Origin: Dryococelus australis
Lineage: Eukaryota > Arthropoda > Insecta > Phasmatodea > Phasmatidae
Assembly: GCA_029891345.1 (NCBI GenBank)
Contig: CM057000.1
Span: 136,694,663 to 136,758,662 of the forward strand
Direction of reading: 5' to 3'
Length of the DNA: 64,000 bases
The notes beneath the pieces are model-generated. The model was given only the letters and a program-made list of their open reading frames with translations. It was not told where the DNA came from and did not search any database. Below, piece after piece: positions 33,943 to 45,560 of this stretch (positions are counted from its first letter, which is position 1; each line of letters starts with the position of its first letter). The position numbers and the translations under genes are program-made.

Positions 33943-34345
33943 CGAGCACTTTTGAAATCAACCTTAGAAAAAAGTCACTCGCCATGCCTGCATATACTTC
34001 AACGGGCACACTGAGTGACATGCGCCTGGTAAAGTTGCCAAAAATAGATGGAAAGTAGTTCCATATCTTAACGTCGAATGAAAAGTGTTAGGTAACCATT
34101 TGTGATAACTTGAATTATTTATTTCGGGTTCTGTTTTTTTAATGCAGCAGACGTGTAAAAATTAGCAGATTTATAAAATCTTTACTTTTTCAATAACTTT
34201 GCAGTTTCAGTTGACCGACACATGAATAAAGCGATAAGGCGTATAGTAAGTTAATTTTACGTAAGGCGGAAGGATACGCAACATTCGTACAAGTAGATTT
34301 TAAGCAGGGCTTTTAAAAATGCTCATTTTACCGTGAACAGCGTAC
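33943..34345 (+). mobile_element. MITE family A, 5' tip missing
   Basis: Begins at GAGCACTTTTGAAATCAACC and ends CCGTGAACAGCGTA. The outer 15 bp of the left TIR are lost. The interior is otherwise full length. Confidence 0.82.
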
Positions 34346-34371
34346 ACCTCATCTTAAGTCCATGACTATTG

Positions 34372-34909
34372 CCTGGTTGCACCATCATCTCCGATTTGAG
34401 ATCGAATGATCCGAGTTTCGAACCAGAATCCAGTTTGATCTTGGTTCCAATGTAAAAGTGTTGCACCAACGAAATTTCATGATTCTGGATCTTCGATTCG
34501 TCGAGCTTGGTTCCAAAGTTGAGAGATCGAGATTAAATATGAGGCAAATTTTGCTATTGGTTCGTAATACATGACGTCATGAAAGTAGGCGTATTTTTCA
34601 CTATAGGTAGAACTAGATGTGCGATGTTTTATCTGTTTTAAATTAATTATTGTTGTACGAATCTTAATGAATAATATACAAGTGCGTATGGTTTTTTTTT
34701 TTTTTTTTTTTTTATCCAAGAAAAGAATCGAACGTAGTTCTATTTGTTGGCGTATGTTCAAACTACATTTGTCGACGATGGCTGCTGATCTCGGATCGAG
34801 ATTTCGAACTCTATCCTCAGTCCAGTTCTGTCTGAACTCTAATGGTGCAACAGTTTTCTGTGTCGATCTGATCTCGGATCGAGTTTCGAACCACGATGGC
34901 GCAACCGGG
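34372..34909 (+). mobile_element. TIR element family E
   Basis: Left end CCTGGTTGCACCATC and right end CGATGGCGCAACCGGG are inverted copies. GATCTCGGATCGAG occurs in both subterminal regions. About 540 bp, with a poly(T) run inside. A shorter copy at 49122-49543 shares ends and interior landmarks such as GATGTTTTATCTGTTTTAA. Confidence 0.8.
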
Positions 34910-35246
34910 TATTACGAGCTCGTGTCTCTCGGGGTCTTGTGTTCACGCGGGGGTTGGTAGTAGTAGTAGTACGTTGTTTGTAGCGGGCAGGTTGGCAGTT
35001 GCACTGCAGCGCGTTCGGTGGCGCGCCGCGGTGTTCGTGTTGGTAACCGTGCAGGAAGGCGGCAATGCCGTCATGTCATGTCAGGTCGTGTCGTGACTCA
35101 ACGGCGGTTTGCTGTGGCCACAGCGACGTGACGCTGTTGGTGTTCGCATTCCGGGAACCGCCTCTTCGTTACTTTCCCCTCTCCCCATTGGTTGTTCCGT
35201 CCGCTACTACTCTTCCGCCTGCATGTCGCCTTTCTGTTAATTATTA
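34910..35246. other. GC-richer unassigned sequence
   Basis: Several overlapping short open frames with no domain. The frames look like a composition effect. Confidence 0.35.
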
Positions 35247-35945
35247 GCTGACCCGTGCGACTTCTTTCGCATGAAATTTAAGACTTATTTTCGAAATAGA
35301 AATTTCGCTTCGCTTAGGTTTAATGGAAGTTATTAAAATAAATCCCACCATCGTTTAACTAAGGTTTTATGTTTAATATAGTAATACTTCTTCTTTCAGG
35401 TTTAATGGAGTTATTAAATTACACCCTGACATCGCTTCGAACAATTTTTATGGTGTTAATGAAGTAGATACCTATATACCTAGCCACTGAGCCCCCACTT
35501 GATGTAGTTCTGTCCACTAAGCCACTGCGGCCCCACTTGGGATAGCTCTAGCCACTGGGCCACTACGGCTCTTGGGAAGGAAAGGACGACATCCCATGGA
35601 CAAAAAAGAAAGGAGAAATTACTGCATTTTTTTAACAATGCTTTTTTATGCAGTAATCCTAAGAAAAGTTAAATACAGTACGGTACCTATGTACATCCCT
35701 CTCCACCATCATATCTTCGGGACCGGTTAAGATATCTCGATAAAAAGACTAAGTTGGCTCGGGTTTTATTATCTATAGACTGTGTAAATTTCATGTCAAT
35801 ACGTTCAGTGGTTTTTGAGTTAAATCCGGTCGGACAGACAGACAGACATGAAAATAATTAAATTAGATATTCAATTATCTCATACGAAAATAATTAAAAG
35901 TTGAAAATTCGAAAATCACACACACACTTCTATTTTATTTATTTG
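35247..35945 (+). repeat. Probable degenerate non-autonomous retroposon
   Basis: Begins near TTAGCTGACCCGTGCGACTT and ends with a (GACA)n-like run, GGACAGACAGACAGAC, then ATTTATTTGTATAGAT. I have a general memory of this arrangement in arthropod dispersed repeats. An inner block at 35480-35570 repeats AGCCACTG with GCCCC three times. No partner is present in this window, so the assignment is weak. Confidence 0.35.
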
Positions 35946-35956
35946 TATAGATTGCA

Positions 35957-36170
35957 TCGGGGCTACGCTGGCTGAGCGGTTACACTGCTTGCCTCCCACC
36001 ATTGCCAACCGGGTTCAATCCCCGGCCTGTTCACCCCGGATTTTCCCAAGTGGGAATCGTGCCGCACGATGCCGCTGGTCGAAGGGTTTTTTCTGGGATA
36101 TACCGTTTCTCCCCTCCCTTTTATTCCGGCGCTGTTCCATTCACACTTCATACTATACCCCCTAACACAA
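35957..36170 (+). mobile_element. tRNA-derived SINE
   Basis: The head is tRNA-like: GGCTACGCTGGCTGAGCGG (A box TGGCTGAGCGG) and GGGTTCAATCCCCGGCC (B box GGTTCAATCC). The body follows with CCCGGATTTTCCC, GATGCCGCTGGTCG and CCGGCGCTGTTCC, as in the SINEs at 8356, 54329 and 56050. Confidence 0.85.
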
Positions 36171-36726
36171 ATGTCTATGTTCTACGTCCCTGTGCGTACG
36201 GCTTGTGGCGCATGAATACTAGTGTCACTGTAAGTCACGTCCTGGGATCGTCAGACATCCACGCGAAATGCTATAACAGGGGTCGACTCCGATCGGTTTC
36301 TTTCCACACTCGTACAGCAATATCAAGATGGCAGGCTAGAGAGTTAATAATAGGCGGAAATATATATATATCTCGGCACGTTTGAACTCGTGGTCCGCCA
36401 TTGCCAGTGTGCGGTGAACGTCGGGAATGAAGTTGTCGGTTGTGATACCCGAAACGGAAGGAGTTCTATTCGTGTTTTCGCTCCGCGAGTTGCCTTTCGT
36501 GGTTATAACCAAACCGGTTACACCGCCCGGGGCTCCCTGGTCGCTCGACTTCGAAGGTCACGCAGATTATGGACGAGAATGTGGTTTCCCAAGAACCAGA
36601 GTCGGCGTCGGGGAGCTGTCACGTTTCTTGGCCGCAGTTGAAATGTGAAGGGCACAGTTGCCAATTACATTTTAGCCATCGTCTTCTTCCTTACTAGGTA
36701 CGGTTGGTTCATCCCTTATTGGATGC
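36171..36726. other. Unassigned sequence
   Basis: No repeat partner and no recognised gene. A GC-richer stretch at 36400-36650 carries overlapping open frames without domains. Confidence 0.35.
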
Positions 36727-36979
36727 GTGGATTCGACGTTAAAACTCACTGCTGATATCTGTGCATGGATATCTTCCCCAAATGTTTTCATTCACCTTCG
36801 TGTACTGTTAACATTACTCATCTGTGTTACAAGTGGCGAACAAAGTTTTTCTAAACTTTTAGAAAATTTAAAGTTAGTTAAGGTCAGCTATGTCGCAAGA
36901 ACGATTGTGTGGTTTAGCCACAATGGCAACAGAAATTGATGTACTCAAAACTCTTGACACATCAATTTTTCTGAAATAA
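36727..36979 (+). pseudogene. hAT-superfamily transposase C-terminal (dimerisation) relic
   Basis: The first frame holds LLTLLICVTSGEQSFSKLL. At 36890 the reading shifts by one base into MSQERLCGLATMATEID, ending with a stop at 36977-36979. 'xCxxSGExSFSxL...K' followed by 'S-Q-E-R-L-x-G-L-A-x-x-x-I-E' is the conserved C-terminal dimerisation domain of hAT transposases and their domesticated ZMYM-type relatives. The frameshift, the missing RS block between the halves and the lack of an upstream DDE domain mark it as a dead fragment. It is not connected to any MITE seen here. Confidence 0.75.
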
Positions 36980-37486
36980 TTTACTAAATTAAATGCAAGA
37001 AAAACCACCTTTTAAAAGCGAAACTATTTATTTATCACGAAATCAACCATTTTATAGGCGTAATATATCTAAAAATGTTTACGACTACATGATACCTATT
37101 TATTAATGAATTATTTTGTATAATTATTTTAATATATAAGAAGACGAATATTATCACTTGATAAAATTTCTGAAAAATTAGACAGGCCTATCGATATGTT
37201 TGGTTGAATGGCTATTGAAAATTAGTGTTTTTTATTGATGTGATATTGACTACTTAATATCTGAACGTATTGCAGTATGTATATTTGTGTTAATACAACT
37301 ATTATTTTCATTTAAATACATATCATTTTAAAAGAATGAATTATTTTTTCATAATGTATCAAATTTCATGTGTTTGAATTCCACCTCGTATTTTAAAATA
37401 TTGCACCGAATAAATGGATCAGATAAGCATATTTAAAGCAAAATTTAGTTACATGCAATAGACAACAAGATTACTCCATGTCAAAA
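36980..37486. other. AT-rich DNA, nothing recognised
   Basis: Very AT-rich sequence after the hAT relic with no structure that I can pair. Confidence 0.4.
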
Positions 37487-37908
37487 TCACTTTCAGAATA
37501 GGTGTTACTTCAAACTTTTCTGAAGTACTGCTGAAGTTCTGCGTAAAGTGTATTCCTCCGCCAAATACAAAGCTTAACTAAGTCTAGGAAATAACACCAA
37601 AGGGTCAACGCATCGTATTCATACGCATCCAGTTTAATCATACTTTGCATGTGAACTGTTTCTTATCAGGCATTACCAACACATCTATTGTCTCTGGTAT
37701 TATTCATATTAATTGTAATATATATATAGTTTATAAATAAAACATCAGCATAAGTTTAGTTTAACGAAAATCAAGATTATTTTGCGTTTCCGTAAGTGTA
37801 AAAGGCTTGTGATGCACGACGTATGTTTCGGAAACATGGCACGTCATACATGGGTAATTTTTCAAAAGTCTGATTCAAAAAGTGTGAAGAAACCGCGAGT
37901 ATACTATA
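37487..37908 (-). mobile_element. MITE family B, near full length
   Basis: Reverse orientation relative to 60132-60560. ACTTTTCTGAAGT, TATTCCTCCGCC, AGGCATTACCAAC and GTGTGAAGAAACCG occur in order. The outer TIRs have decayed; the far end reads ATACTATA. Confidence 0.75.
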
Positions 37909-37998
37909 TACAAGAAGGCGAACAAAGGCAAGGTCAATATCAAGTTGGATGGAGGGGTATTTTTGGAAATATCCTTTTTTAGAAATATAGTTAATATA

Positions 37999-38037
37999 GG
38001 AAAGCCAAGAATCAAATATGGCAGTTTTAGGCTTTCC
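37999..38037. other. Perfect 8-bp inverted repeat
   Basis: GGAAAGCC and GGCTTTCC are separated by 23 bases, just outside the MITE A fragment. It could be a coincidental hairpin. Confidence 0.5.
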
Positions 38038-38084
38038 TTAATCATTGCCTATCTTCTTCCATAAGGCGAATGTTGACGACCCGG

Positions 38085-38152
38085 AACTCCTCCGGTTAAG
38101 TAGATCATAGTCAGTGCTTTCAAAAGTGCTCAATTTGCCGTGAACAGCCTAT
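38085..38152 (+). mobile_element. MITE family A, right end fragment
   Basis: Only the right terminus remains: AGTAGATC, then TTTCAAAAGTGCTCAATTT and GCCGTGAACAGCCTATA. Confidence 0.6.
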
Positions 38153-38555
38153 AATGGAATGTGTAGAAAGGCTTTACGCATGCACATTTTGAGATTTATT
38201 TCAACGGCAGTAGAAGGGGAGCAAAATTAAGAAACACGAAGCGACCTAAATTATTCTTTTCGAATCGAGCCAAGAGATGTCATTTTGTGTGCGGAACAAG
38301 TTGAAAGAGTTTTCCAGCTGTATAAACTACACGTGGTCGTAAGTTTGGCAGGGAAATCAAAAGAATGTAAGGCTGCCGTCAGCCAATCGCAAGATTCCTG
38401 TCACGAAGAGAAAGCTATAAAATAATGCGACGGAGCGTGACTTGTGAAATAGGTGGAATTCGTCAAAGGATAGATGTTCTTAGTGTGTTGTGAATTACTC
38501 GAGATCATGGACGATGAAAGGATATTGATGATCTGACATCCGTACCGGAACAACC
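38153..38555. other. Unassigned sequence before the minisatellite
   Basis: Ends in a short frame reading DIDDLTSVPEQPAEELW (38523-38573) that runs into the minisatellite without a stop. No start codon is in frame upstream, so an exon here would need an acceptor site, and none is convincing. Confidence 0.35.
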
Positions 38556-40212
38556 AGCAGAGGAGTTGTGGAACAACAACAATCAGCAGACGAGTTGCAG
38601 AACGACAACAATCAGCAGACGAATTTGCAGAACGACAGCAACCAGCAGACGAATTTGCAGAACGACAGCAACCAGCAGACGAATTTGCAGAACGACAGCA
38701 ACCAGCAGACGAATTTGCAGAACGACAGCAACCAGCAGACGAATTTGCAGGAGGACAGCAACCAGCAGACGAATTTGCAGGAGGACAGCAACCAGCAGAC
38801 GAATTTGCAGGAGGACAGCAACCGGCAGACGAATTTGCAGGAGGACAGCAACCGGCAGACGAATTTGCAGGAGGACAGCAACCAGCAGACGAATTTGCAG
38901 AACGACAACAACCAGCAGACGAGTTGCAGAACGACAACACTCAGCAGACGAGTTGCAGAACGACGACAACCAGCTGACGAATTTGCAGAACGACGACAAT
39001 CAGCAGACGAGTTGCAGAACGACAACAACCAGCAGACGAGTTGCAGAACGACAACAACCAGCAGACGAATTTGCAGAACGACAACAACCAGCAGACGAAT
39101 TTGCAGAACGACAACAACCAGCAGACGAGTTGCAGGAGGACAGCAACCGGCAGACGAATTTGTAGGGGGACAGCGACCGGCAGACGAATTTGCAGGAGGA
39201 CAGCGACCGGCAGACGAATTTGCAGGAGGACATCGAACGGCAGACGAATTTGCAGGAGGACAGCGAACGGCAGACGAATTTGCAGGAGGACAGCGACCGG
39301 CAGACGAATTTGCAGGAGGACAGCGACCGGCAGACGAATTTGCAGGAGGACAGCGACCGGCAGACGAATTTGCAGGAGGACAGCGACCGGCAGACGAATT
39401 TGAAGGAGGACAGCGACCGGCAGACGAATTTGAAGGAGGACAGCGACCGGCAGACGAATTTGCAGGAGGACAGCGACCGGCAGACGAATTTGCAGGAGGA
39501 CAGCGACCGGCAGACGAATTTGCAGGAGGACAGCGACCGGCAGACGAATTTGCAGGAGGACAGCGACCGGCAGACGAATTTGCAGGAGGACAGCGACCGG
39601 CAGACGAATTTGCAGGAGGACAGCAACCGCAGCAGACGAATTTGCAGGAGGACAGCAACCGCAGCAGACGAATTTGCAGGAGGACAGCAACCGCAGCAGA
39701 CGAATTTGCAGGAGGACAGCAACCGCAGCAGACGAATTTGCAGGAGGACAGCAACCGCAGCAGACGAATTTGCAGGAGGACAGCAACCGCAGCAGACGAA
39801 TTTGCAGGGGGACAGCAACCGCAGCAGACGAATTTGCAGGAGGACAGCAACCGCAGCAGACGAATTTGCAGGAGGACAGCAACCGCAGCAGACGAATTTG
39901 CAGGAGGACAGCAACCGCAGCAGACGAATTTGCAGGAGGACAGCAACCGCAGCAGACGAATTTGCAGGAGGACAGCAACCGCAGCAGACGAATTTGCAGG
40001 AGGACAGCAACCGCAGCAGACGAATTTGCAGGGGGACAGCAACCGCAGCAGACGAATTTGCAGGAGGACAGCAACCGCAGCAGACGAATTTGCAGGAGGA
40101 CAGCAACCGCAGCAGACGAATTTGCAGGAGGACAACGACCGGCAGACGAATTTGCAGAACGACAACGACCGGCAGGCGAATTTGCCGAACGACAACGACC
40201 GGCAGGCGAGTT
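38556..40212. repeat. 1.65-kb minisatellite of 29/30/32-bp units
   Basis: Units share CAGACGAATTTGCAG. Three zones are visible. 38580-39130 has mixed 29- and 30-bp units (GAGTTGCAG versus GAATTTGCAG). About 39130-39620 has 30-bp units with GGAGGACAGCGACCGG. About 39620-40130 has roughly sixteen 32-bp units with CAGCAACCGCAGCAGACG. A frame of 566 codons crosses the whole array (from a GTG at 38568 to 40268), encoding Gln/Asn/Asp/Arg-rich repeats, but long frames are also open in other frames and on the minus strand because the unit lacks stops. Because unit length changes modulo 3, no single peptide repeat is kept. It is most likely non-coding. Confidence 0.9.
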
Positions 40213-41045
40213 GCAAATATGCAACACTGGTAAGCAAAACACCAGAGGGTAACGGTTACAGTCGCTAACTTCCGATTTTCCAAACTTAGTTATTTTATTC
40301 ATGAGGTTTTCTCGTTGGCATTGGTCAGACCAAAGGCGCCGAGTTTTGGAAGGGGGAAGGGCGCAAGAGGCGCGGTTCCACCCCCCCTCCCTACTTTTCA
40401 GTCAGCAGGGACATCATTCCCCCTCCCCCTTCACATGGGTTAATTACTAGTGGCCAGTTACTATTTCAAGTATGTGGGTACAGTATAATTTACTATGAAA
40501 TGCTTGCATCATTTTTTAAAGCTTTATTTACATAATCAAAAGCAAAAGCATTTTAGTAGAAGTTATTTTCTGTAATTTAAAAATTACAGAGCACAGTAAT
40601 ATAAATAAAAATAAATAAATATATATAATAAGAAAGACGTGTAAATGGTCACAGAAAGTTTGAGACTTGCCCATCTCGAAACGAGAAGTCGGCCCTTGTG
40701 GGTTGGACAAGTGTTATCCAAGTGGTTGTGTGTGGAAGTACTTAAAATATTCATAACTGATCTTTAACTCGGGTAAATTCAATCTAATCGTGGAATGTTT
40801 CTTCTAATTAAATTTATACATAGAAGCTTTATTTCTTTGTTTCGCAATGTATCATCGTGAAAATTATGCGGAGTGGCACGCCATAGTATTTTTTTTTAAA
40901 TTGTGAACTAGTGGAACGATGAGGTTCTTGGACTAGTGGTACAGTTGATGGAGGTTCGGCTCACTTACCTTGTGATATACAACAGCGCAAGTGACTAACG
41001 AAATTGCGTCGCGATCACATATCGCTATCGCACGTTTAATGACTG
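40213..41045. other. Unassigned sequence
   Basis: Starts with a donor-like ACTGGTAAGC (GT at 40230), then poly(C)-rich bits (40381-40440) and AT-rich DNA. No gene is recognised. Confidence 0.4.
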
Positions 41046-41282
41046 TAGGCTTTTCACGGTAAAGTGAGCACTTTTTAAGGCCCTTTCAACAGGCATCAAA
41101 CACTAATAAAGAGATTTTTTTGCAGCTCCAGACGTTAACTTTTGTTAGTGGTGAAATGCATTTACTGTATTTATTAGTCTGGTGACAGTGTTTATATTAA
41201 AAAGTGCCAGGAAGGTAGAAAGCTAATGAGAAGAAAAATTCAGCAGGGCCTTAAATTGCTCACTTTACCGTGAATCGCCTAT
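41046..41282 (+). mobile_element. MITE family D
   Basis: Ends TAGGCTTTTCACGGTAAAG and TTACCGTGAATCGCCTA. The interior CAACAGGCATCAAACACTAAT matches 32319-32553. Confidence 0.82.
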
Positions 41283-41432
41283 AGTTGTATATATACGGTA
41301 TTGCCACCATAGATGAGAATGGTCAGTATTTATTGAGTACAAGACATATGGACGTCGAAAATGAGAGTTCATCTCAAGTAACCACACAGGCGGATGAGAT
41401 TATTAGGTTATTGCATCACATTTTAATAGTTT

Positions 41433-41537
41433 GGTTGGTTGGTGGTGTTTTGTAGGTTGGTGGTGTTTTGTAGGTTGGTGTTGTTTTGTAGGTTGGTGGT
41501 GTTTTGTAGGTTGGTGGTGTTTTGTAGGTTGGTGGTT
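41433..41537 (+). repeat. 18-bp tandem repeat, about 6 copies
   Basis: Units GGTTGGTGGTGTTTTGTA repeat head to tail, with one unit reading GGTGTTG. Confidence 0.95.
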
Positions 41538-42079
41538 GTCCTAGTCATTTCAACTCGCGGTTGGTGTTACACTGAACTTTTACCACCAACCGGCCAATCA
41601 GAGAGCATTCTCTACGTTCTGAAGAAGTGAGCGTTGGAAAGCTTTGAAATGGCGGGGAAATATTCCTGAAAACAAAAATATTTTTATTAAACTTGCTGTT
41701 TCAGCAACAAACAACATTTAAAATCCCATGTGTAATAACGTAAAAGCGAAAGCATATCAAACGAATTTACTGTATTTGAATGCTTGTATGAAGCAATTGC
41801 AGGATTACTAATTTTTTTAATAAAATGTAATTAATTTAATTCATAGCATAACGAAACAACGTAATGGTTTCATTATTGCTTACTTTATTCTGCTTTATTT
41901 TAAAAAAAGTCGAAATCTTTGCAATAAAAGTTTTCACTTAATTTTAAAAATTAAAGTTCTAGCAATACCCAATAAAAAAAATTGATAAGACTATCTTAAG
42001 ACAATACTCCTATCTGTTGGCGCAGCCGCGAAACAATTTACACAAGCACATTGTGCCAATGAACACAAAACCAACCGAA
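41538..42079. other. AT-rich DNA, nothing recognised
   Basis: No repeat partner or gene. Confidence 0.4.
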
Positions 42080-42332
42080 AACAACCACCACAACACCACC
42101 ACTACGACGACACCACCACCACCATACCACAACCATACCACCACCACTACGACACTACCACTACGACACCACCACGACGACGACATTACCACGACGACGA
42201 CACCACCACCATACCACCACCACTACGACACTACCACTACGACACTACCACTACGACACCACCACGACGACGACATTACCACGACGACGACATTACCACG
42301 ACGACGACACCACCACGACACCACCACCACCC
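42080..42332. repeat. Compound trinucleotide array (ACC/ACG)n
   Basis: Alternating CAC, ACG and CAT triplets, with a higher-order block near CACGACGACGACATTACCACG repeated several times. The His/Thr- and Val/Gly-rich open frames over it are artefacts. Confidence 0.92.
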
Positions 42333-42816
42333 TGTTGTGCCAGCGTATTTATAATTGTAAGTTTTTACATAACTGTAAGTACGCGGCACTTTGAACAAAA
42401 ACAACAAATAGGCTTGTTAATTCTTACAATTTTCTGGAGCACATTTAGAGCCATTCGTCAATTTCCACTGTAAAAATTCTTAGCATACTTGTGTTTCGTA
42501 ATTCATAAGTATGATTTTAATATCTTACGAATGAAATGTTTTTCCAACAGTCGTACACATTTATAAAAATGTTTATACGGAAGGTACGGACATAGTGAAT
42601 GTATATGTATATTTTCTCTCTTCATATGGCAGGCCTATGCTTTTGGAACTCTCTTGAAAAGTGTTTTTACATGTGAGAATTTGCGAAACAGTATCGCAGT
42701 TCGATCATTTGCATATGAGACGCTGCGCTTCTCCAAATATTACACCAAATCTTATCTTTAACCGTAATGGTAGCAGGTAAAGAGGAGTGGTATTTTAAAG
42801 CTTTAGGCAACGTGTT
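42333..42816. other. AT-rich DNA, nothing recognised
   Basis: No repeat partner or gene. Confidence 0.4.
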
Positions 42817-43246
42817 TATATGCTGTTCACAGTAAAATGAACACTTTTTAAAGCCCTACTTAAGATCTACTTGTATGCACATTGTGTATTCTTCCATCTT
42901 ATGTAAAATTACCATTGTCATGGGCCTCGTCACATTATTCAGACTTCGGTCAATTGAAACTGTAAAATTCTTAGAAAAGTAAACTATTTATAAATCTGTT
43001 AATTGTTACAAACTGAGGCGTTAAAAAAAAAAAAACAGCGCTCTTAAGAAGAAATTAAAATTATTACAAATTGTTACCTAACAACTTTTATTGTACGTTA
43101 ACATATGGAACTACATTCCATCCATCGTTACCAACTTTACTGGGCGAATGTCACTCAGTGCGCTCATTAAAATATATGCAGGCAGGGCAGTGCCATTTTT
43201 CTAATGTTGATTTCAAAAGTGCTCACTTTATCGTGAACAGCCTTTA
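42817..43246 (-). mobile_element. MITE family A, complete copy
   Basis: Ends TATATGCTGTTCACAGTAAA and TTATCGTGAACAGCCTTTA. The interior has ATCTACTTGTATGCACAT, GGGCCTCGTCACATTATTC and TTAAAATATATGCAGGCAGG. Confidence 0.88.
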
Positions 43247-44742
43247 TGCGCTGGTACTGGATTGCAGGAAAGTACAACACGTCCTTACGAGCACGCTCGT
43301 CAGGTTCTGTCCGTACAAGTCGTAAACGCGTGTCCTGTTACGTACAGCGGGCAAGCGCCTTTGTTTTAGTCGGTTGTCTTACCCTACGCGACAGTCTTCG
43401 GCAAGTTCTGCGAGGACACAGAGATAAGTAAAGCAAAGCCGCTTCGCGGTTAAAGCATTTTTGAAATCAGCCTTTGAATAAAAAAAAAAAACATTTCCTG
43501 CATCTAACTGCATTTGTTTTAAAAGATTCACTGACTGGTATAGTCAGTTCACGGTAGGCAACGTACCAATAGACTGCTAATACCGCTACAAAAGACCAAA
43601 TTCTATTCGAGCTCCTCCACTTCTGCCGCATCGAAGGCATGGAACAGCCTGTCGACTGAACACACAAGTATTGAAAATTTCAGTAAATTTAAGAATACAT
43701 TAAATAATTACTACTTTCGTCACCCCAGTGGATGAGGGGATGAAATAGGCATTTCGCGAAGTTTTGTTATGCATATGTGAATTTATGCGTGTGTGAATGA
43801 GTGAGAGAGAGATTAAATTGTATCTTTGGTTTGTTTAGTACGAAATTACATAGTTACACGTTCTACCCTGTAATATCTAGGGCCTATGTATGAATTCCTA
43901 GCAAGTGAAAGTGAATCTGTAAGGGTGCAGTGTAATGCAAGGTGACTATGCCTTAACTGCGCCTTTAAGCTGTTAGTAAATAAATAATATGTTTTGAGAC
44001 TCGCATCGTACACCTGTTGCACCCGACCTCCTTACGTCATTGGCTACGTAGTTGCCGAACAGTAGAAGCGGCGTGGTTTGCGAAGTTCAATTGTGCTAAC
44101 GGATCGCAAGTGTTTAAATCTGGACGTGATTTCATCTCGTCGGGTTTTGGAGACGCCATGGAAACGGGGCAAGGTCCGAGAACAGTTAAAAATAGCACTA
44201 ATAGCGGCTGCCTATCCTCCCGTCTAGTTAGAGCCAATCGCTGCGGGAGGAAGCTCCAGTTCCTCGATTACCACTTGGCTACTGAATCTCGCTGTCGGGC
44301 TGCGAAGTGACCCCGGGGTTTGATTGAGCAGTTTGTTACGCAGCCTTTTTAACTCTGCAAAGCATTCAGATAGCTCCTCCAGGCAAGGCCTCGTCGTAAA
44401 CCAATCTCCAGTGTCTGTGGTTTGGAACTCTCCTTGATGAAAAGTTTAAAGAAAAGTGGCAGTAAATTGATTCCTTATATTCTCTGTGGACCGATATAGA
44501 CGCTGGTATGTCAAGCATTTATTTTATTCTGTGTTGGATTTTGTGTCGCATGGATACGCGAGTTACGGCAAGCAGCTCTGCAACCGCATATGATGTACAT
44601 ACTGCCTATCTACATTGAAAATGTATGATCGTAGGGATCTTCTCCTAAAAAATTCGTGAAGAATACTTTTTGTTGAAATGCCTATCTTTAAAATTAAAAT
44701 ACTGAGGTGAAATTTCCTTAACATGGGATTTCCTATTAAAAT
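43247..44742. other. Unassigned sequence
   Basis: Several 60-97-codon open frames, for example 44017-44310, but none has a domain, codon bias or repeat relation that I recognise. Confidence 0.4.
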
Positions 44743-45560
44743 TTGTTAAGCTACCAGCTGGTAGGCAGTGCCCTTGGTAGCCGAGCTCCCTACAAGAACT
44801 ATTTCGGGACGCCTCTCCCAGCTGATTTCATCCCTTCCTTCCGTCTCCCTTTGCCTACAGCACCACCTTCTTTATCCTTGTTGCCAGTCAATTTTGACTC
44901 CCTTCTTGACCCCACACTCCCTTTGCCCAGCACTCTCTGCTTCGATCTCACCATATTCTGCTCAACTTACGTGTTCGCTTCCCCTCTGCTGACCCCATTC
45001 CCCTCGAATCCACACACATGGAATCCTATCGCCTCCTACATTTTTGTATGCCTTGCTTCTGCTTTCAGCTTTCCACAATTTTTTTTTTCTTCAAATTTTC
45101 CACCTATGTCTCTGCCTCTCTTCTCCTCTGTGTTTACTCAGAGTTCCTTCTACACTGCTGATTGGAGTAAGTGTATTTCTCCCCATTTCGTATCAATTCC
45201 TTCTCTATTTTCACAAACCTCGTTGTTAAACTGCTTTTCCCTGCAATGCTCCTAACCTCTTCCTGCGTAATAACCTTCTCGCTCGTACTTTTCACCTGTT
45301 TCTTGCTGATCAGTTCCATGAGATTCTCATTCCACGTCATCTTTGCATAGTTACACGATGACCCTGCCGATCCCTCTTTGATTTTAAAATTCCAGTCATG
45401 TATCTGCCCACTGCTTTACCTCCTATCTGCGTCCTCAGCTCTGAGAGTTTTCTGCCTGCCACTGTGCCCTCCACTGTACCATAATTCCACCGCATTCTTC
45501 ACACTGACGCTTCTAGCATAGTGGAGTTAGCTACCCATTCTGTAATGCTGTATCGCTACA
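44743..45560 (-). pseudogene. Degraded minus-strand reading frame in a purine-rich strand
   Basis: The + strand is strongly C/T-rich here, so the minus strand is A/G-rich. Reading the minus strand gives Lys/Glu/Arg-rich, protein-like segments: from about 45550 RYSITEWVANSTMLEASV, a stop, then GGKAVGRYMTGILKSK. A frame change at about 45340 leads to KVITQEEVRSIAGKSSLTTR (68 codons to 45134), followed by further stops. I recognise no family. It could be an old transposon ORF; equally, purine bias alone favours such residues. The 170-codon + strand frame over the same interval is Leu/Ser/Pro/Phe-rich and is probably spurious. Confidence 0.3.

Noticed and set aside
35957..36030. Functional tRNA gene
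   Set aside because: A and B boxes are present, but the acceptor stem does not close and a SINE body follows. It is a SINE head.
38612..40237. Long minus-strand open frames (427-541 codons)
   Set aside because: Pure mirror of the minisatellite unit, which has no stop codon in most frames. Unit-length changes keep shifting the peptide.
42017..42394. His/Thr-rich protein
   Set aside because: Translation of a trinucleotide array.
44743..45255. 170-codon + strand open frame
   Set aside because: Leu/Ser/Pro/Phe-rich translation of a pyrimidine tract, with no domain and no splice or promoter context.
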